A DNA stretch of 64,000 bases from KBS-83 sp051025295. GTDB taxonomy: Bacteria; Acidobacteriota; Terriglobia; Terriglobales; Acidobacteriaceae. The DNA is taken from the NCBI GenBank assembly GCA_051025295.1, contig JBMGJV010000024.1. The stretch is one strand, 5' to 3'. Below, piece by piece: positions 1 through 8,028 of this stretch (its first letter is position 1; each line of letters starts with the position of its first letter). A program made the translations under genes and the position numbers. The notes below the pieces were generated by a model. That model saw only the letters and a list, made by a program, of their open reading frames with translations. It was not told the DNA's origin and ran no database searches.

Positions 1-993
1 GAACTGCTTGCAAAGCATGGTCTGCAGCGGCTGGAGGGTCTGGGTGAAGCGCTGCTCGATTACTCGGAGCGGCTGGTTCGGGCCGAACTCCGCACGTTGC
101 CACGCGGCCGGTTCGCTGCAGAAGATTTCCTCGACGACGACGGTGTGACCTCGGCTCCTGTCCGTGTCGCAGTGCAGCTTGATATCGATCCATCGGCGGG
201 CAGTCTCGAAATCGACTTCGCGGGCTCAGCACCGCAGGTCGCAGGCAGTGTGAACGCGGTGCGTGCGATTACAGTTTCGGCATGCTTCTACGTCGTTCGT
301 TGCCTGCTGCGGGAGAATGCGCCCGCAACGGCAGGCATTTTGCGCCCGCTACGCATCAAGGTGCCGGAGGGCAGCGTGCTCGATGCGCGCCTGCCGGCAG
401 CGGTGGCCGGTGGCAATGTGGAGACATCGCAGCGAATTGTCGACGTGCTGATGCGGGCCCTGGCCCAGGCCGCTCCCGAGCGGGTTCCAGCAGCCAGCGC
501 GGGCACTATGAGCAATCTTAGCGTCGGCGGTTACGATTCGCGGACCGGAACGCCCTTTACCTACTACGAGACTGCAGCCGGCGGAATGGGCGCGCGGCCT
601 GGCATGGACGGCATCTCCGGTGTGCAGACGCACATGACGAATTCGCTCAACACGCCCGTGGAGGCGCTGGAGTACGCGTACCCATTTCGCGTGCGTCGTT
701 ATTCGTATCGCGACGCTTCGGGCGGCACCGGGACATTCCGCGGCGGCGATGGACTCGTGCGCGAGCTCGAATTTCTCACCGAGGCACAGGTCACGCTATT
801 AGCGGATCGCCGCGTCTTCCGGCCCTGGGGACTGGCCGGCGGTGCAGAAGGTTTGCCTGGAAGCGCCGTCCTTCTGCTCCCGGATGAAGCACAAACTGAG
901 GTATCGTTGCGCGGCAAGTGCAGCCAGCAGGTTGCAGCAGGAACAGTGCTGCGCCTTGAGACGCCGGGCGGCGGGGGCTCGGGACATAGCTAG
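1..993 (+). CDS. Hydantoinase B / oxoprolinase family protein, 3' part (5' end outside window)
   Basis: The frame is open from the first base, so the gene begins upstream and only the last 330 residues are seen. The C-terminal third has the family signature: a segment with HTHMTNSLNTPVEALE, followed by a glycine-rich stretch (GGTGTFRGGDGLVREL) and a WGLAGG motif, as in the HyuB subunit of N-methylhydantoinase and the matching half of 5-oxoprolinase. These enzymes open hydantoin or 5-oxoproline rings with ATP, together with a HyuA subunit. HyuA would be expected just upstream, outside the window. Family membership is clear; the substrate is not. Confidence 0.88.
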   Translation, partial: ELLAKHGLQRLEGLGEALLDYSERLVRAELRTLPRGRFAAEDFLDDDGVTSAPVRVAVQLDIDPSAGSLEIDFAGSAPQVAGSVNAVRAITVSACFYVVRCLLRENAPATAGILRPLRIKVPEGSVLDARLPAAVAGGNVETSQRIVDVLMRALAQAAPERVPAASAGTMSNLSVGGYDSRTGTPFTYYETAAGGMGARPGMDGISGVQTHMTNSLNTPVEALEYAYPFRVRRYSYRDASGGTGTFRGGDGLVRELEFLTEAQVTLLADRRVFRPWGLAGGAEGLPGSAVLLLPDEAQTEVSLRGKCSQQVAAGTVLRLETPGGGGSGHS

Positions 994-1123
994 GGCGATC
1001 GCCAGGAGTTAACGAAATTAGGCAACCCGCGTCCGCTGTTCGCAAGACTTGTAAACCCGCCGTGCACAACACTGGTCGGTGCGCACCTGCATCTCACTGG
1101 GGGTGACAAGGCCATGTTTTCTC

Positions 1124-1525
1124 ATGATCGACCGAGAGTTTCCGGCCAGCATCTCCACGCGAAAGCTGGTCGTCGAGACCGCCAAGTACAACGTGCTGAC
1201 GGCCTACTCGCCCGACGAGGCGATTGACACCCTGCGCCGCTTCCCGGCGGTAGACGGGGTCGTAATGGATGCAGACACAGAAGACCTTCCCTGCGACCAA
1301 GTCATAGCCCAGTTGCGAGCAGTGCGGCCTGACGTCGTGATCGTGACCGTCGCGCCCGGCGGCAACGAACCCTGCCGCGAGCAGAGCGAACATGTGGACA
1401 GCCACAATCCGCAGGGGCTGGTCGAGGTGCTGGCCCGGCTCTGCCCGGCGGAAGCATCGGAGCAGCGTCGCCATGACGCGCGCCTGCTGCGCATGCCGAC
1501 GCCTAAGCTTCCGCTGGAGGAGTAG
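1124..1525 (+). CDS. Receiver-domain (response-regulator-like) protein
   Basis: A stand-alone protein of about 133 residues resembling a CheY-type receiver. A helix with RKLVVETAKYNVLTAYS and DEAIDTLRRFP is followed by VVMDADTEDLP, whose central Asp sits where the phospho-acceptor normally lies, then a beta strand VVIVTVAPGG. The N-terminal acidic pair (usually DD) is reduced to an Asp in MIDREFP, so phosphorylation may be altered. There is no output domain. ATG 1124 is chosen because the receiver fold begins there; GTG at 1079 and 1103 are alternative in-frame starts with no better ribosome-binding site. No neighbouring kinase is evident. Confidence 0.6.
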   Translation: MIDREFPASISTRKLVVETAKYNVLTAYSPDEAIDTLRRFPAVDGVVMDADTEDLPCDQVIAQLRAVRPDVVIVTVAPGGNEPCREQSEHVDSHNPQGLVEVLARLCPAEASEQRRHDARLLRMPTPKLPLEE

Positions 1526-1529
1526 GCGA

Positions 1530-1706
1530 TCAGCGCATGCTGAGCGAATGTGTGTGCAGGTAGAGAAGAACCAGGCACATCAGCAGGATCACTCCGAGCA
1601 GGCCAGCCGCCACGAACACCCCCACTTTGCGCGGAGACTTCTCCGCACCGAGAGCCTGACCGGCCTCCTGCTTCGTCTTTCCGTAATGATCCTGTTCCAG
1701 TGCCAT
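1530..1706 (-). CDS. Small single-pass membrane protein (58 aa)
   Basis: A 58-codon frame on the minus strand. The ATG is preceded by a strong GGAGG site at 5 bases spacing. The N-terminal 28 residues are charged and polar (MALEQDHYGKTKQEA, then SPRK), followed by one hydrophobic span of about 21 residues (VGVFVAAGLLGVILLMCLVLL) and a short tail HTHSLSMR. The positive residues just before the membrane span suggest the N-terminus stays in the cytoplasm. It ends five bases from the receiver gene, convergent with it. No family is recognised; the ribosome-binding site and clean membrane topology are the reasons to call it. Confidence 0.62.
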   Translation of the reverse strand: MALEQDHYGKTKQEAGQALGAEKSPRKVGVFVAAGLLGVILLMCLVLLYLHTHSLSMR

Positions 1707-1813
1707 TGGGCCTCCACGAATGTCTTCTGCAAGTAGGAGGGGAGCCGGCGGTCAGTCGTTGTCTTTCTCCGTGGCTTACTTGCTACGCGGCACACATGGA
1801 GAGAGCACGTGGA

Positions 1814-2509
1814 TCAGACATTCAGGCCCGAGCGACGCACCCATTGCCCGTTCTGCTTCTCGAGATACACCCACTGGCTGTTCGCGCACAGGTTGGCGCA
1901 GAAGCTGCCCATGTAGACCAGCGCTGCTGTCTGCGCGGTGTTGAAGTAGACCTCACTGAAAAACGTGATCCCTGCATAGCCAGCCCACTTGTCATGAAGC
2001 TGCGAGCCTGGGTCCGCCCCGGCCAGCACCTGCCGCAGTTCGTTCTCATCGGCCTTGTTGACCAGCTGGTAGTCGCGATCGATCTGCAGCTTGCGCGTCA
2101 ACTGGACGCGGTCCAGACGCCGCGCGCGGAAATCGGCAACAGCCTCGTGGAAGGCTCGCTCGTTGCCGGGCGGTGGGCTCAACTCGGAGTCGGGCGCGAT
2201 CCGCGGGTTCATGTCGTTCAGGTTCACGGTTGTACCCGCAATCGCGAGATGTTGCACCTGAGCAGTGGGCATGCTGTCGAAGGGCGGCCCGGGCAGCAGC
2301 ATGGAGTAGATCGCGTAGGTCTTGTTCGAGCGTTCCACGTCCGCGGCATGCGCTTTCGCTGCAGCCGACGGCTGCGCGTCCGGTGCTTGGGCAAGAGCAC
2401 CAGCGCAATACGCGAACGCAAGGCCCGCCAGCAGTGCAACGGTGAGCATGCCCACGGACTTGGTTCTTGCAGGGAAGGCTCGCGGAGTGGTGCTGGGTGA
2501 ATCCCTCAT
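1814..2509 (-). CDS. Exported protein of unknown function
   Basis: The encoded protein has 231 residues. The start at 2509 gives a signal peptide: basic N-region, hydrophobic core MLTVALLAGLAFAYCAGALA, then cleavage near AQAP. The frame stays open further upstream but that part has no signal-peptide logic. The mature part is hydrophilic, with FRARRLDRVQLTRKLQ and a C-terminal segment rich in aromatic residues (GITFFSEVYFNTAQTAALVYMG, then two Cys in FCANLCAN) ending in WVYLEKQNGQWV. The C-terminal half looks like a beta-sheet domain with a conserved disulfide. No known enzyme motif is visible; presumed periplasmic or secreted. Confidence 0.68.
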   Translation of the reverse strand: MRDSPSTTPRAFPARTKSVGMLTVALLAGLAFAYCAGALAQAPDAQPSAAAKAHAADVERSNKTYAIYSMLLPGPPFDSMPTAQVQHLAIAGTTVNLNDMNPRIAPDSELSPPPGNERAFHEAVADFRARRLDRVQLTRKLQIDRDYQLVNKADENELRQVLAGADPGSQLHDKWAGYAGITFFSEVYFNTAQTAALVYMGSFCANLCANSQWVYLEKQNGQWVRRSGLNV

Positions 2510-2697
2510 GTGGCCTCGCTGTGGTGCCGCTGATGGCGTGATCGATGCTCTGCCGGGTCCATGCTCACCAACACAGACGCGCATAGCAGCCCGCCCGTTG
2601 CCGATTCGCACCGAATTAAGGCTACGCCGTTGCGCTCGGTCCAACCCTGGATGGATGCGGTAACGCCGGGGCATCGCGTATTCTCGGACGCAAGGAT

Positions 2698-4602
2698 TTG
2701 AGACACGTCGTGCCAATCTGCCCTTTGCCTCGCCCCTTCTCCCTCTTACCGCAATCGTTCGCTGGCCGGCTGCCGGCGCTTTTGCTCGGCGTGTTCACCG
2801 CACTAACCCTCGTGGCCCAGGCGCCCCCGCCCAATGGGCAGCAGGGTGCCGGAAATGGCGGCGTCAACACCGGCGGCACCTTCGCCCCCGTGCTCGACGC
2901 GCAGAAGCGTCCGATCACGGCGGGCGGCTTTGTCGATAGCGGCCAGCCCATCTTCAGCGATATCACCGCGAAATCCGGCCTGGCGACGTGGTCGCACAGA
3001 GACGGCACACCGGAGAAGCAGTACATCCTCGAAACGCCGGGCTCCGGTGTCGGCCTGGTCGACTACGACAACGACGGCTGGCTCGATATCTATCTTGTGA
3101 ACGCCTCGACTTACGAGTCGCTCGCGGGCAAAGGGCCTGCGCCAAAGGCAGCGCTGTTTCACAACAACCACGACGGCACCTTCACCGATGTGACCGCGAA
3201 GGCCGGCGTGGCCAACGAACGCTGGGGCTTCGGGGTCGCCATCGCCGACTACGACAATGATGGCTGGCCGGATATCTACGTTGCGAACTTCGGAGGCAAT
3301 CGGCTTTTTCACAACAACCACGACGGCACCTTCACCGATATGGCGGAGAAGGCCGGTGTCACGGTGGGTGGCTGGAGCACCGGGCCGACCTGGGGAGACT
3401 ACGACGGCGACGGCCGGGTCGACCTGTTCGTGCCGGGTTACGTGAAGTTCGAGAAGAATCAGCCGCCCACGCCGGGCTCGGCCACGACGCTGGCGCGGAG
3501 CTTCTGCCAGTTCCGCGGTGCTCCCGTCATGTGTGGTCCGCGTGGATTGGACGGCGAGCGCGATCACCTCTTCCACAATAACGGGGATGGCACATTCACA
3601 GACGTGAGTGAGAAGGCCGGTGTCGCCGACAAGGCGGGCTATTACGGGCTTTCCAGTGTGTTCGTCGACCTGAACAATGACGGCAAGCTCGACCTGGTGG
3701 TGGCGGACGACTCGACGCCGAACTATGTCTACATCAACAAGGGCAATGGCACCTTCGAAGACGCGAGCTACGCCTCGGGGTATGCGCTGAACGAGAACGG
3801 GCGCGAGACGGCATCGATGGGTATCGCGCTCGGCGACTACCAGAACAACGGCCGCATCGACCTGTTCAATACCACGTTCTCTGACGACTACGACGTGCTT
3901 TATCGTAACGATGGCGATGCCAATTTCACGGACGTCAGCTATGAAGCCGGAGTGGCGGAGATTACCGTCCCGTTTCTTGGCTGGGGCGATGCCTTTATCG
4001 ATTACGACAACGACGGCTGGAAGGACCTGTTCATCGCGAACGGCCACGTCTATCCTTCCGTCGATAAGAACCAGTGGGGCACGACCTTCGCAGAGCGCGC
4101 GCTGCTGTTTCGCAACCTGCAGGGAAAGCGGTTTGAACTCCAGCCTGCTGTAGCGGGCACCGGGCTTGCGGTGGTGAAGCCCGGGCGCGGAGCGGCCTTT
4201 GGCGATCTGTTCAATGACGGCAAGATGGACGTCGTGATCAACAACATGGACACCACGCCCACGCTGCTGCGCAACGTCAGTGCAGATCACCATCATTGGG
4301 TGGAGCTAAACCTGGTGGGCACGGGTACGACCACGCCGCGCGATGCAACGGGCGCTACGGTCTTCGTCACGGTGGGTGGCGTGCGGCAGCGCGGCGATGT
4401 GGTGCGGGGTGGCAGCTACGCCTCCTCCAGCGATCCGCGTATCCACTTCGGGCTGGGAGATGCGACACGCGTGCAGGAGGTAGAGGTCCACTGGCCCGGT
4501 GGCGCTCTCGAAAATGTGACGTTGCCCGGCGTGGATGCTATCTACACCATCACTCAGGGCAAAGGCGTGACTGCTCACACTGCCGGTGGCAAGACGAAGT
4601 AG
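2698..4602 (+). CDS. CRTAC1-type FG-GAP/VCBS repeat protein with ASPIC/UnbV domain
   Basis: Exported protein of about 634 residues. A signal peptide is followed by at least seven FG-GAP/VCBS blades, each with a calcium-binding Asp-rich loop (DYDNDGWLDIY, DYDNDGWPDIY, DYDGDGRVDLF, DLNNDGKLDLV) and spacer motifs HNNHDGTFTDV. The last 110 residues match the ASPIC/UnbV domain (GATVFVTVGGVRQ, SDPRIHFGLGDATRVQEVEVHWPGG). The fold is an integrin-like beta-propeller on the cell surface or in the periplasm; its function in bacteria is largely unknown. Start TTG 2698 is uncertain; GTG 2710 is an in-frame alternative with the AAGGA site better spaced. DNA-level repeats are noted in the findings. Confidence 0.9.
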   Translation: MRHVVPICPLPRPFSLLPQSFAGRLPALLLGVFTALTLVAQAPPPNGQQGAGNGGVNTGGTFAPVLDAQKRPITAGGFVDSGQPIFSDITAKSGLATWSHRDGTPEKQYILETPGSGVGLVDYDNDGWLDIYLVNASTYESLAGKGPAPKAALFHNNHDGTFTDVTAKAGVANERWGFGVAIADYDNDGWPDIYVANFGGNRLFHNNHDGTFTDMAEKAGVTVGGWSTGPTWGDYDGDGRVDLFVPGYVKFEKNQPPTPGSATTLARSFCQFRGAPVMCGPRGLDGERDHLFHNNGDGTFTDVSEKAGVADKAGYYGLSSVFVDLNNDGKLDLVVADDSTPNYVYINKGNGTFEDASYASGYALNENGRETASMGIALGDYQNNGRIDLFNTTFSDDYDVLYRNDGDANFTDVSYEAGVAEITVPFLGWGDAFIDYDNDGWKDLFIANGHVYPSVDKNQWGTTFAERALLFRNLQGKRFELQPAVAGTGLAVVKPGRGAAFGDLFNDGKMDVVINNMDTTPTLLRNVSADHHHWVELNLVGTGTTTPRDATGATVFVTVGGVRQRGDVVRGGSYASSSDPRIHFGLGDATRVQEVEVHWPGGALENVTLPGVDAIYTITQGKGVTAHTAGGKTK

Positions 4603-4604
4603 CT

Positions 4605-4760
4605 TCAGCTCGCTCCGGGCGAAAGCGGCGCACTGACCTCCGCCGTGTGGTGCTGCAGATTGCGCTGGTGGACGTGCACGACGCTTGCGAAAAGGGCCGC
4701 AAACACTGTCAGAAACAAGAGAGCGAACAGGAGAATGTGGCCGCGGGAGAGATCACGCAT
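4605..4760 (-). CDS. Possible small membrane peptide (51 aa)
   Basis: Minus-strand frame of 51 codons: MRDLSRGHI, one hydrophobic span (LLFALLFLTVFAALFASVVHV), then a polar tail HQRNLQHHTAEVSAPLSPGAS. It resembles the other tiny membrane protein at 1530-1706 in layout. It lies between the convergent FG-GAP gene and the 3' end of the LacI-type gene. There is no clear Shine-Dalgarno sequence, so the call rests on the clean membrane span and the otherwise empty interval. Confidence 0.38.
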   Translation of the reverse strand: MRDLSRGHILLFALLFLTVFAALFASVVHVHQRNLQHHTAEVSAPLSPGAS

Positions 4761-4823
4761 AAGTGCCGGCCATGCTCGCTCGCGTGCAGCATCGTCGTCA
4801 AGTGCCGGAAGGGAGCGCTGCGT

Positions 4824-5843
4824 TCACTTCCGTGGCGTGGCGGTGGACTCACGGACGATCAGCTCCGGCCGGATGCGATATTCGAGCGCTGGCACCGGTC
4901 CCTGGGCCCCTCGTCCGGCACGATAGAGCGCCTGGAAGGCCCGATCGGCAATCACGGCACGGGCTAATCGCACTGTTGTCAGGGGTGGATGCAGGAATTC
5001 GCTGAGCTCGATGTCATCGAAGCCCACCACGGAGACATCGTCTGGCACACGCAGCTGCCGGCTGTGCAGCGCGCCGATCGCGCCGATCGCGGTCAGATCG
5101 TTCGAAGCGAGCACGGCGGTTGGCAGCTGGTTCGTGCCTTCACACCGGACCAGGATGCGTTCCATGGCGGCGCGCCCCCCGTCGATCCGGTGATTGCCTT
5201 CCTCGATCAGCGAACTGTGCGGCGAGATTCCTTTGCGCTGGAGGGAGGCGAGCAGCGCCTCCCGACGGGTGCGTGCCGAGGCCAGGTCCAGGGGGCCGCT
5301 GATGAACGCGATCTGCCGGTGCCCCAGGCCGAAGAGGTGCTCAACACCATCGTCGACTCCCGCTGTGTAGTCAATCAGGATGTTGCTGATGCCGGTGGCG
5401 GGGTCGCCGGTATCGAGGAAGACCATCGGGATCTGCCGGCTGTGTAGACGCTCGATCAGGTGGGCGCCCATCTCGGAGGTCATCACCGCCACCCCGTCCA
5501 CCTTGCGCTCCAGCATGCGTTGAACGCAGACCTCGGTGCGCTCCGGGCTATAGCCGGTATTCGCCACGATGACCTCGTAGCCATTGCGCACAGCCTGATC
5601 CTCGAAGCACTTCACCAGCTCAGGGAAGAACGGGTTCGTAATGTCCGAGATGATGAGGCCGTAGATGCGGCTGCGCCCGGAGCCCAGGGCGCGGGCGTTG
5701 GTATTGGGATAGTAGTTCAGCGCCTCGATGGCGCGACGAACGCGTTCCGCGGTCTTGGGTGCGACCTTGCTGGACCCATTGATGGTGCGCGAAACGGTGG
5801 CAGTCGAAACGCGCGCGCGGTCGGCAACCGCCTGTATGTTCAT
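4824..5843 (-). CDS. LacI/GalR-family transcriptional regulator (probable gal repressor)
   Basis: The 339-residue protein has the usual length of the family. Residues 1-50 form the LacI helix-turn-helix and hinge helix (IQAVADRARVSTATVSRTING, then YYPNTNARAL), and the rest is a periplasmic-binding-protein-like sugar sensor (IYGLIISDITNPFFPELV; VLASNDLTAIGAI; DVSVVGFDDIELSEF). It is divergent from galT across 179 bp that contain a textbook LacI-family operator. The context says it represses the Leloir genes and probably its own gene, released by galactose or a derivative. The ligand is inferred from the neighbours only. Confidence 0.93.
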   Translation of the reverse strand: MNIQAVADRARVSTATVSRTINGSSKVAPKTAERVRRAIEALNYYPNTNARALGSGRSRIYGLIISDITNPFFPELVKCFEDQAVRNGYEVIVANTGYSPERTEVCVQRMLERKVDGVAVMTSEMGAHLIERLHSRQIPMVFLDTGDPATGISNILIDYTAGVDDGVEHLFGLGHRQIAFISGPLDLASARTRREALLASLQRKGISPHSSLIEEGNHRIDGGRAAMERILVRCEGTNQLPTAVLASNDLTAIGAIGALHSRQLRVPDDVSVVGFDDIELSEFLHPPLTTVRLARAVIADRAFQALYRAGRGAQGPVPALEYRIRPELIVRESTATPRK

Positions 5844-5949
5844 CTGCCCCCGGGGCCGAAACCGCGCGACGTGCGCCTTCCGGCGAACCTTGCTGCCTCA
5901 GAGCATATCCTGAGAAGAACCAACGTGGAGACAGGCGTTTTTCTTCCGA

Positions 5950-5979
5950 TTGGAGCCGGTCCTTGTAATCGGTTACAAT
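5950..5979 (+). promoter_or_regulatory. Predicted galT promoter (TTGGAG, 18 bp, TACAAT)
   Basis: TTGGAG at 5950-5955 and TACAAT at 5974-5979 are separated by 18 bases, a reasonable sigma-70-type pair, 44 bases upstream of the galT start. The LacI-type operator overlaps the -10 element, so binding would block polymerase. Inferred from sequence only. Confidence 0.5.
5963..5978. promoter_or_regulatory. LacI-family operator in the gal divergent region
   Basis: TTGTAATCGGTTACAA: perfect 6-base arms TTGTAA/TTACAA around a central TCGG, with the central CG step that LacI-family hinge helices insert into. It lies between the divergent LacI-type gene and galT, on top of the predicted galT -10 box. 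Established family behaviour plus position make it the likely site of the adjacent regulator. Confidence 0.75.
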
Positions 5980-6022
5980 CCTCCCCGTTTCCGGAAACTC
6001 ACATCGGAACGTCGTATCCGCT

Positions 6023-7057
6023 ATGACTGCCGCCGTGCGCAACGCCTTTCCGCATCGCCGCTACAATCCTCTCCGCGGGGACTGGGTGCTGGTTTCGCCC
6101 CATCGCACACAGCGTCCGTGGCAGGGCGAGACCGGCAGCGCCACGAGTGCACCCCCGGTGCATTACGACCCGGCCTGCTACCTGTGTCCGGGAAACGAGC
6201 GCGCTGGCGGTCATCGTAATCCGCCGTACGCCTCTGTTTTCGCGTTCGACAACGATTACGCCGCACTGCTTCCGGATTCGCCCGCGCCGCCGGATACCGG
6301 TTCGCCGTTGCTGCGCGCCGAACAGGAGCAGGGCCTGTGCCGTGTCCTGTGCTTCCATCCGGACCACTCGCTCACCCTGGCGCGCATGACGGTGCCAGAG
6401 ATCGTGCCCGTGGTGGAAGCGTGGACGGAGCAGTACCGGGAGCTCTCCTCCTTGCCGTTCGTGCAGCATGTGCAGATCTTCGAGAACCGTGGCGCCATGA
6501 TGGGCGCCAGCAACCCGCATCCGCACTGTCAGATCTGGGCGACGAGCCATGTGCCGGACGAGCCTGCCCGGGAACGAGTGCAACTGGAACGCTGGCACGC
6601 CGAACACGGCACCGGCCTGCTCACAGGGACGGTCGCGCTTGAGACGGAGCGAAATGAGCGTCTTGTCTGCCAGAACGACAGCTTTCTGGTCATCGTGCCC
6701 TACTGGGCGGTGTGGCCCTTTGAAACCCTTGTGATTGCGCGGGAGCCCCTGCACTCACTTCTTGATTTCAACGAACAGCAGCGGCGTGACCTGGCCGCTA
6801 TCCTGAGCGAGCTCACCATCCGCTACGACAATCTGTTTCAGACCAGCTTCCCTTACACGATGGGCCTCCACCAGGGTGCCGGACCAGAGCAGCATTTCCA
6901 TGCGCACTTCTATCCGCCTCTGCTGCGCTCCGCTACGGTGAAGAAGTTCATGGTGGGCTTCGAGATGCTTGGCATGCCGCAGCGCGACATCCTGCCGGAG
7001 GATGCGGCGGCACGCCTGCGCGAGGTGCCGGCCACCCACTACCTCGGGGTGCGCTGA
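6023..7057 (+). CDS. galT: Galactose-1-phosphate uridylyltransferase
   Basis: The 344-residue protein matches the usual GalT length. It exchanges UMP between UDP-glucose and galactose 1-phosphate in the Leloir pathway. The active-site HPH motif is at residues 166-168 (NPHPHCQIWA); the second His is the nucleotide acceptor. A zinc-type CxxC lies at 52-55 (CYLC). The C-terminal half carries a second HIT-like fold with HFHAHFYPPLL-type residues (QHFHAHFYPP). It is the first gene of a + strand run; its TGA overlaps the ATG of the next gene (TGATG), implying coupled translation. Confidence 0.95.
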   Translation: MTAAVRNAFPHRRYNPLRGDWVLVSPHRTQRPWQGETGSATSAPPVHYDPACYLCPGNERAGGHRNPPYASVFAFDNDYAALLPDSPAPPDTGSPLLRAEQEQGLCRVLCFHPDHSLTLARMTVPEIVPVVEAWTEQYRELSSLPFVQHVQIFENRGAMMGASNPHPHCQIWATSHVPDEPARERVQLERWHAEHGTGLLTGTVALETERNERLVCQNDSFLVIVPYWAVWPFETLVIAREPLHSLLDFNEQQRRDLAAILSELTIRYDNLFQTSFPYTMGLHQGAGPEQHFHAHFYPPLLRSATVKKFMVGFEMLGMPQRDILPEDAAARLREVPATHYLGVR

Positions 7058-8028
7058 TGGCTACTGTGCGAACTGCAAGCCCATCCGCACCTGTGGTGAG
7101 CACGACAGAGGAGCGCGTGCTCGAGAACGACCACCTGCGCGCGGTGATCCAGCCGTCGCGTGGCGGCAAGTTGATCTCGTTGCTCAGCAAACGCACGGGT
7201 ATCGAGTGGTTGCTCCCCCCGCTGCGGTCCTACGCCGACGCGCAATCGAACGGCGGTTTTGAGCAGTGGGATGGTGGCGGCTTCGACGAGTGCCTGCCCA
7301 CCGTTTCAGCAACACAGAACGCCCCCGATCACGGCGAACTGTGGCGCCAGAGCTGGCACGAGCACCCGGAGGTGACGCGCGGCGTCTTGCTGAGTGCCAG
7401 GGCCGACGGAGGAGCACTTCTGCTGGAGCGCATGGCGTCGCTTGAGGGAACCAACCTGCTGCTGGAGTATCGGCTGACGAACAAGAGCAGCCGTCCACAG
7501 CCGGCGCTCTACTGTGCGCATCCGCTGCTACGGGTCGAGCTCGGCGATCGAATGGTTCTGCCGGCAGAGGTTACAAGCGTGCGGGTGGAGAGCTCTGCGG
7601 GTGATCGTCTTGGACGGAGTGGCGAGGACATTGCGTGGCCAAGGCCTCGGTCCTCAGCAAGTGAGGACGTCAGTGTCGTCGGACCGCCCGACGGTATGCA
7701 GGCCGATAAGCTGTTCGCCGGCCCGCTGACGGAAGGGCGTTGCACGCTGCTCCGGCCGTCTGCCGGGGAGGGGCTGGAGCTGACCTTTCCTGTGCAGGTG
7801 CTGCCGTGGGTGGGCCTGTGGATCTGTCGCGATGCATGGCCCGCGGACGCGCCACGGCGGCAGTACACGGTCGCCTTTGAGCCATCGAGCGCTCCGCATG
7901 ACAGCCTCGATGCGGCCGTCGCCGACGGCACTGCCTGGCAGCTTGCGCCCGGTGAGCAGCGCACCTGGACTCTGCGATTCCGTGTCGTTGCGTCTGGGTC
8001 CACGGCAGGCGCATCGGAGAAGCAATGA
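7057..8028 (+). CDS. Aldose 1-epimerase-like (galactose mutarotase fold) protein
   Basis: The protein is 323 residues long and has the mutarotase beta-sandwich pattern: NDHLRAVIQPSRGGKLISL near the N-terminus, GFDECLPTV at about 75-83, an AHPLL segment around residue 158, and LPWVGLWICRD near 252. It is distant from classical GalM, and the usual catalytic His/Glu pair is not confidently placed. Its position between galT and galK, overlapping both by a few bases, argues for a role in handling galactose anomers or a related sugar. It could be a divergent aldose epimerase acting on another substrate. Confidence 0.72.
   Translation: MATVRTASPSAPVVSTTEERVLENDHLRAVIQPSRGGKLISLLSKRTGIEWLLPPLRSYADAQSNGGFEQWDGGGFDECLPTVSATQNAPDHGELWRQSWHEHPEVTRGVLLSARADGGALLLERMASLEGTNLLLEYRLTNKSSRPQPALYCAHPLLRVELGDRMVLPAEVTSVRVESSAGDRLGRSGEDIAWPRPRSSASEDVSVVGPPDGMQADKLFAGPLTEGRCTLLRPSAGEGLELTFPVQVLPWVGLWICRDAWPADAPRRQYTVAFEPSSAPHDSLDAAVADGTAWQLAPGEQRTWTLRFRVVASGSTAGASEKQ

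Noticed and set aside
2803..4296. 497-residue minus strand frame opposite the FG-GAP gene
   Set aside because: Valine/isoleucine-rich shadow of the Asp-rich repeats, no ribosome-binding site and no family.
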